Positions 58,301-64,000 of a stretch of 64,000 nucleotides of DNA are shown piece after piece; position 1 is the first letter of the stretch, and every line of letters starts with the position of its first letter. The translations under genes and the position numbers were made by a program. Location: positions 868,001 through 932,000 of the forward strand of contig NW_024881618.1 of assembly GCF_019059575.1 (NCBI RefSeq). The letters are read 5' to 3'. Below the pieces are notes generated by a model. The model was given only the letters and a program-made list of their open reading frames with translations. It had not been told where the DNA came from and did not search any database. This DNA comes from Amphibalanus amphitrite. Lineage: Eukaryota > Arthropoda > Thecostraca > Balanomorpha > Balanidae.

Positions 58301-61300
58301 AAACCATTTTCATCAAGGTCAAACTTCAAGGTCAAATTCAAGGTCAAAGGACGGGGAACTGAAAAAGTGCCACTAAATATTGTCCGATTTCAAAATTTTG
58401 GGACCAAAATGTAGCGCGTGCAAAGTTCTAGCCGCATATCGAAAACCATTTTCATCAAGGTCAAACTTCAAGGTCAAATTCAAGGTCAAAGGACGGGGAA
58501 CTGAAAAAGTGCCACTAAATATTGTCCGATTTTCAAAATTTTGGCACCAAAATGTAGCGCGTGCAAAGTTCTAGCCGCACATCGAAAACCATTTCATCAA
58601 GGTCAAACTTCAAGGTCAAATTCAAGGTCAAAGGACGGGAACTGAAAAAGTGCCACTAAATATTGTCCGATTTTCAAAATTTTGGCACCAAAATGTAGCG
58701 CGTGCAAAGTTCTAGCCGCATATCAAAAACCATTTTCATCAAGGTCAAACTTCAAGGTCAAATTCAAGGTCAAAGGACGGGGAACTGAAAAAGTGCCACT
58801 AAATATTGTCCGATTTTCAAAATTTTGGCACCAAAATGTAGCGCGTGCAAAGTTCTAGCCGCACATCGAAAACCATTTTCATCAAGGTCAAACTTCAAGG
58901 TCAAATTCAAGGTCAAAGGACGGGGAACTGAAAAAGGCTACTAATATTGTCCGATTTTCAAAATTTTGGCACCAAAATGTAGCGCGTGCAAAGTTCTAGC
59001 GCACATCGAAAACCATTTTCATCAAGGTCAAACTTCAAGGTCAAATTCAAGGTCAAAGGACGGGGAACTGAAAAAGTGCCACTAAATATTGTCCGATTTT
59101 CAAAATTTTGGCACCAAAAATGTAGCGCGTGCAATGTAGCCGCATATCGAAAACCATTTTCATCAAGGTCAAACTTCAAGGTCAAATTCAAGGTCAAAGG
59201 ACGGGGAACCTTGAAAAAGTGCCTAATATTTCGATTTTCAAAATTTTGGCACCAAAATGTTAGCGCGTGCAAGTTCTAGCCGCACATCGAAAACCATTTT
59301 CACCCAAGGTCAAACTTCAAGGTCAAATTCAAGGTAAAAGGACGGGGAACTGAAAAAGTGCCACTAAATATTGTCCGATTTCAAAATTTTGGCAACAAAA
59401 TGTAGCGCGTGCAAAGTTCTAGCCGCACATCGAAAACCATTTTCATCAAGGTAAACTTCAAGGTCAAATTCAAGGTCAAAGGACGGGGAACTGAAAAAGT
59501 GCCACTAAATATTGTCGATTTTCAAAATTTTGGCACCAAAATGTAGCACGTGCAAAGTTCTAGCCGCACATCGAAAACCATTTTCATCAAGGTCAAACGT
59601 CAAGGTCAATTCAAGGTCAAAGGACGGGGAACCTTAAAAATGCTAAGTCACCAGCGACTTTTCCAGCGACGAGCACCGATTTTAGCCAAAACTCGTCCAG
59701 GGTCAATTGACCATGAGGGATCACGAAAATCGAACCTATTACCCCTAAACCTTGACTTAAGGTCAAATCAAGGTCAAAGGACGGGGAACTGAAAAAGTGC
59801 CACTAAATATTGTCCGATTTCAAATTTGGCACCAAAATTAGCGCGTGCAGTTCTAGCCGCACATCGAAAACCAGTTTCATCAAGGTCAAACTCAAGGTCA
59901 AATTCAGGTCAAAGGACGGGGAATGAAAAAGTGCCACTAAATATTGTCCGATTTTCAAAATTTTGGCACCAAAATGTAGCGCGTGCAAAGTTCGCCGCAC
60001 ATCGAAACCATTTTCAACAAGGTCAAACTTCAAGGTCAAATTCAAGGTCAAGGACGGGGAACTGAAAAGTGCCACTAAATATGTCGATTTTCAAAAATTT
60101 GCCACCAAAATGTAGCGCGTCCAAGTTCTAGCCGAACAACGAAAACCATTTTCATTCAAGGTCAAAATTCAAGGTCAAATTCAAGGTCAAAGGACGGGGA
60201 ACTGAAAAAGGTGCCACTAAATATTGTCCGATTTCAAAATTTTGGCACCAAATGTAGCGCGTGCAAGTTCTAGCCGCACATCGAAAACCATTTTCATCAA
60301 GTCAAATTCAAGGTCAATTCAAGTCAAAGGACGGGGAACTGAAAAAGTGCCACTAAATATGTCCGATTTTCAAAATTTTGGGACCAAAATGTAGCGCGTG
60401 CAAAGTTCTAGCCGCACATCGAAAACCATTTTCATCAAGGTCAAACTCAAGGTCAATTCAAGGTCAAAGGACGGGGAACTGAAAAAGTGCCACTAAATAT
60501 ATCGATTTTCAAAATTTTGGCACCAAAATGTAGCACGTGCAAAGTTCTAGCCGACCATCGAAAACCATTTTCATCAAGGTCAAACGTCAAGGTCAATTCA
60601 AGGTCAAAGGACGGGGAACCTTAAAAATGCTACGTCACCAGCGACTTTTCCAGCGACGAGCCGATTTAGCCAAAACCTCGCCAAGGTCATGGACCATGAG
60701 GATCACGAAATCGAACTATTCACCCCTAAACCTGACCTTCAGGTCAAATTCAAGGTCAAAGGACGGGGAACTGAAAAAGTGCCACTAATATTGTCCGATT
60801 TTCAAAATTCTGGCACCAAAATGTAGCGCGTGCAAGTTCTAGCCGCACATCGAAAACCATTTCATCAAGGTCAAACTTCAAGGTCAAATTCAAGGTCAAA
60901 GGACGGGGAACTGAAAAAGTGCCACTAAATATTGTCCGATTTTCAAAATTTCGGCACCAAAATGTAGCGCGTGCAAAGTTCTAGCCGCACATCGAAAACC
61001 ATTTTCATCAAGGTCAAACTTCAAGGTCAAATTCAAGGTCAAAGGACGGGGAACTGAAAAAGTGCCACTAAATATTGTCCGATTTTCAAAATTTTGGCAC
61101 CAAAATGTAGCGCGTGCAAAGTTCTAGCCGCACATCGAAAACCATTTTCATCAAGGTCAAACTTCAAGGTCAAATTCAAGGTCAAAGGACGGGGAACTGA
61201 AAAAGTGCCACTAAATATTGTCCGATTTTCAAAATTTTGGCACCAAAATGTAGCACGTGCAAAGTTCTAGCCGCACATCGAAAACCATTTTCATCAAGGT

Positions 61301-62112
61301 CAAACGTCAAGGTCAAATTCAAGGTCAAAGGACGGGGAACCTTAAAAATGCTACGTCACCAGCGACTTTTCCAGCGACGAGCACCGATTTTAGCCAAAAC
61401 CTCGTCCAAGGTCAATTGGACCATGAGGATCACGAAAATCGAACCTATTCACCCCTAAACCTTGACCTTCAAGGTCAATTCAAGGTCAAAGGACGGGGAA
61501 CTGAAAAAGTGCCACTAAATATTGTCCGATTTTCAAAATTCTGGCACCAAAATGTAGCGCGTGCAAAGTTCTAGCCGCACATCGAAAACCATTTTCATCA
61601 AGGTCAAACTTCAAGGTCAAATTCAAGGTCAAAGGACGGGGAACTGAAAAAGTGCCACTAAATATCGTCCGATTTTCAAAATTTCGGCACCAAAATGTAG
61701 CGCGTGCAAAGTTCTAGCCGCACATCGAAAACCATTTTCATCAAGGTCAAACTTCAAGGTCAAATTCAAGGTCAAAGGACGGGGAACTGAAAAAGTGCCA
61801 CTAAATATTGTCCGATTTTCAAAATTTTGGCACCAAAATGTAGCGCGTGCAAAGTTCTAGCCGCATATCGAAAACCATTTTCATCAAGGTCAAACTTCAA
61901 GGTCAAATTCAAGGTCAAAGGACGGGGAACTGAAAAAGTGCCACTAAATATTGTCCGATTTTCAAAATTTTGGGACCAAAATGTAGCGCGTGCAAAGTTC
62001 TAGCCGCACATCGAAAACCATTTTCATCAAGGTCAAACTTCAAGGTCAAATTCAAGGTCAAAGGACGGGGAACTGAAAAAGTGCCACTAAATATTGTCCG
62101 ATTTTCAAAATT
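55301..62112 (+). repeat. Higher-order repeat copy 5 (6812 bp), partly indel-rich
   Basis: Standard order. Small indels are concentrated between about 58920 and 60870 and shorten the copy by about 60 bp. Confidence 0.88.
58920..60870. other. Second interval of dense small indels
   Basis: Same error style as 32786-37730 (lost bases in runs, shortened words such as GTCGATTTTC for GTCCGATTTTC), with clean sequence on both sides. It falls in the same part of the higher-order repeat as the first interval, which fits a region where reads were hard to place. Confidence 0.65.
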
Positions 62113-64000
62113 TTGGCACCAAAATGTAGCGCGTGCAAAGTTCTAGCCGCACATCGAAAACCATTTTCATCAAGGTCAAACGTCAAGGTCAAATTCAAGG
62201 TCAAAGGACGGGGAACCTTAAAAATGCTACGTCACCAGCGACTTTTCCAGCGACGAGCACCGATTTTAGCCAAAACCTCGTCCAAGGTCAATTGGACCAT
62301 GAGGATCACGAAAATCGAACCTATTCACCCCTAAACCTTGACCTTCAAGGTCAAATTCAAGGTCAAAGGACGGGGAACTGAAAAAGTGCCACTAAATATT
62401 GTCCGATTTTCAAAATTTTGGCACCAAAATGTAGCGCGTGCAAAGTTCTAGCCGCACATCGAAAACCATTTTCATCAAGGTCAAACTTCAAGGTCAAATT
62501 CAAGGTCAAAGGACGGGGAACTGAAAAAGTGCCACTAAATATTGTCCGATTTTCAAAATTTTGGCACCAAAATGTAGCACGTGCAAAGTTCTAGCCGCAC
62601 ATCGAAAACCATTTTCATCAAGGTCAAACGTCAAGGTCAAATTCAAGGTCAAAGGACGGGGAACCTTAAAAATGCAACGTCACCAGCGACTTTTCCAGCG
62701 ACGAGCACCGATTTTAGCCAAAACCTCGTCCAAGGTCAATTGGACCATGAGGATCACGAAAATCGAACCTATTTACCCCTAAACCTTGACCTTCAAGGTC
62801 AAATTCAAGGTCAAACGACGGGGAACTGAAAAAGTGCCACTAAATATTGTCCGATTTTCAAAATTTTGGCACCAAAATGTAGCGCGTGCAAAGTTCTAGC
62901 CGCACATCGAAAACCATTTTCATCAAGGTCAAACTTCAAGGTCAAATTCAAGGTCAAAGGACGGGGAACTGAAAAAGTGCCACTAAATATTGTCCGATTT
63001 TCAAAATTTTGGCACCAAAATGTAGCGCGTGCAAAGTTCTAGCCGCACATCGAAAACCATTTTCATCAAGGTCAAACGTCAAGGTCAAATTCAAGGTCAA
63101 AGGACGGGGAACCTTAAAAATGCTACGTCACCAGCGACTTTTCCAGCGACGAGCACCGATTTTAGCCAAAACCTCGTCCAAGGTCAATTGGACCATGAGG
63201 ATCACGAAAATCGAACCTATTCACCCCTAAACCTTGACCTTCAAGGTCAAATTCAAGGTCAAAGGACGGGGAACTGAAAAAGTGCCACTAAATATTGTCC
63301 GATTTTCAAAATTTTGGCACCAAAATGTAGCGCGTGCAAAGTTCTAGCCGCACATCGAAAACCATTTTCATCAAGGTCAAACTTCAAGGTCAAATTCAAG
63401 GTCAAAGGACGGGGAACTGAAAAAGTGCCACTAAATATTGTCCGATTTTCAAAATTTTGGCACCAAAATGTAGCGCGTGCAAAGTTCTAGCCGCACATCG
63501 AAAACCATTTTCATCAAGGTCAAACTTCAAGGTCAAATTCAAGGTCAAAGGACGGGGAACTGAAAAAGTGCCACTAAATATTGTCCGATTTTCAAAATTT
63601 TGGCACCAAAATGTAGCACGTGCAAAGTTCTAGCCGCACATCGAAAACCATTTTCATCAAGGTCAAACGTCAAGGTCAAATTCAAGGTCAAAGGACGGGG
63701 AACCTTAAAAATGCTACGTCACCAGCGACTTTTCCAGCGACGAGCACCGATTTTAGCCAAAACCTCGTCCAAGGTCAATTGGACCATGAGGATCACGAAA
63801 ATCGAACCTATTCACCCCTAAACCTTGACCTTCAAGGTCAAATTCAAGGTCAAAGGACGGGGAACTGAAAAAGTGCCACTAAATATTGTCCGATTTTCAA
63901 AATTCTGGCACCAAAATGTAGCGCGTGCAAAGTTCTAGCCGCACATCGAAAACCATTTTCATCAAGGTCAAACTTCAAGGTCAAATTCAAGGTCAAAGGA
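62113..64000 (+). repeat. Higher-order repeat copy 6, cut by window end
   Basis: Shows the first B spacings of the period (448, 448, 591) before the sequence stops mid-monomer, so the array continues to the right. Confidence 0.9.

Larger units (their letters stand above)
25224..64000 (+). repeat. Satellite array with 143-bp (A) and 162-bp (B) monomers in a 6.87-kb higher-order repeat
   Basis: Monomer A is 143 bp (25381, 25524 and 25667 are successive starts of AAAAAGTGCC). Monomer B is 162 bp and is a diverged relative: it shares the AGGTCAAATTCAAGGTCAAA end but has its own front (CACCAGCGACTTTTCCAGCG). B spacing repeats as 448, 448, 591, 734, about 2020, about 1019, 734, 877 bp, each spacing being 162 plus a multiple of 143. 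One full period is 39 A and 8 B monomers. Copies share the same private variants at the same positions, so whole periods were duplicated. Near nucleosomal monomer length, array size and lack of genes fit a centromeric or pericentromeric satellite, but location is inference. The array continues past the window end. Confidence 0.97.

Noticed and set aside
28848..63868. Dozens of near-identical 60-105 residue open frames (such as MAPKCSTCKV... and MQSSSRTSKT...) in the satellite
   Set aside because: They follow the monomer, mostly use non-ATG starts, overlap each other in two frames and have no domain. They are by-products of the repeat.
25224..64000. CRISPR-like array
   Set aside because: The 143-bp units are contiguous with no unique spacers. 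This is a eukaryotic satellite.

Overview
The window looks like gene-poor, repeat-dominated nuclear DNA from an animal, most likely an arthropod. The reasons are an intact Penelope-like retroelement, TTAGGT-rich patches near 1975-2018 and 20990-21010, nested non-autonomous DNA transposons with eukaryotic target-site duplications, and a very large satellite. No host protein-coding gene, functional tRNA or rRNA can be supported. The only convincing CDS is the Penelope polyprotein at 5803-8355. Species cannot be named from the sequence.

Left part (1-25.2 kb): a patchwork of mobile elements. Members of one TTAA-flanked, piggyBac-like non-autonomous family with G-run/C-run hairpins just inside their ends occur at 181-1076, 11120-12011, 13290-15906 (with another element nested inside), probably 13262-17411, and 18011-18946. 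A 5.6-kb foldback element with TA flanks spans 4360-9946. A full-length Penelope-like element (PLE) with a 12-bp target-site duplication sits near its centre. An 87-bp perfect inverted repeat lies at 10222-10459. A 1.74-kb hAT-like element with an exact 8-bp duplication (19071-20812) carries a GC-rich minisatellite. Several MITEs are nested in each other at 20.9-22.3 kb. A second GC-rich minisatellite (24.2-25.2 kb) runs straight into the satellite.

Right part (about 25224-64000, continuing off the window): one uninterrupted satellite array built from a 143-bp monomer (A) and a diverged 162-bp monomer (B). B monomers recur at spacings of 448, 448, 591, 734, about 2020, about 1019, 734 and 877 bp, and this series repeats. 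It defines a higher-order repeat of about 6.87 kb (39 A + 8 B monomers). One copy is shortened by about 3.04 kb. The leftmost copy is rearranged by a 1572-bp internal duplication and a 448-bp loss. Two intervals (about 32.8-37.7 kb and 58.9-60.9 kb) are full of small indels that look more like unpolished assembly than biological decay. Every A monomer carries three TCAAGGTCA motifs, identical to the extended nuclear-receptor half-site of the FTZ-F1/SF-1/ERR type, so the array holds several hundred of them.

How it fits together: the same AGGTCA/TGACC words are abundant inside the TTAA element family, which suggests (inference) that the satellite grew out of transposon-internal sequence. The PLE is the only element here that looks capable of making its own protein. 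Its terminal repeats carry a tRNA-Asp-like segment and a hammerhead-ribozyme-like core.
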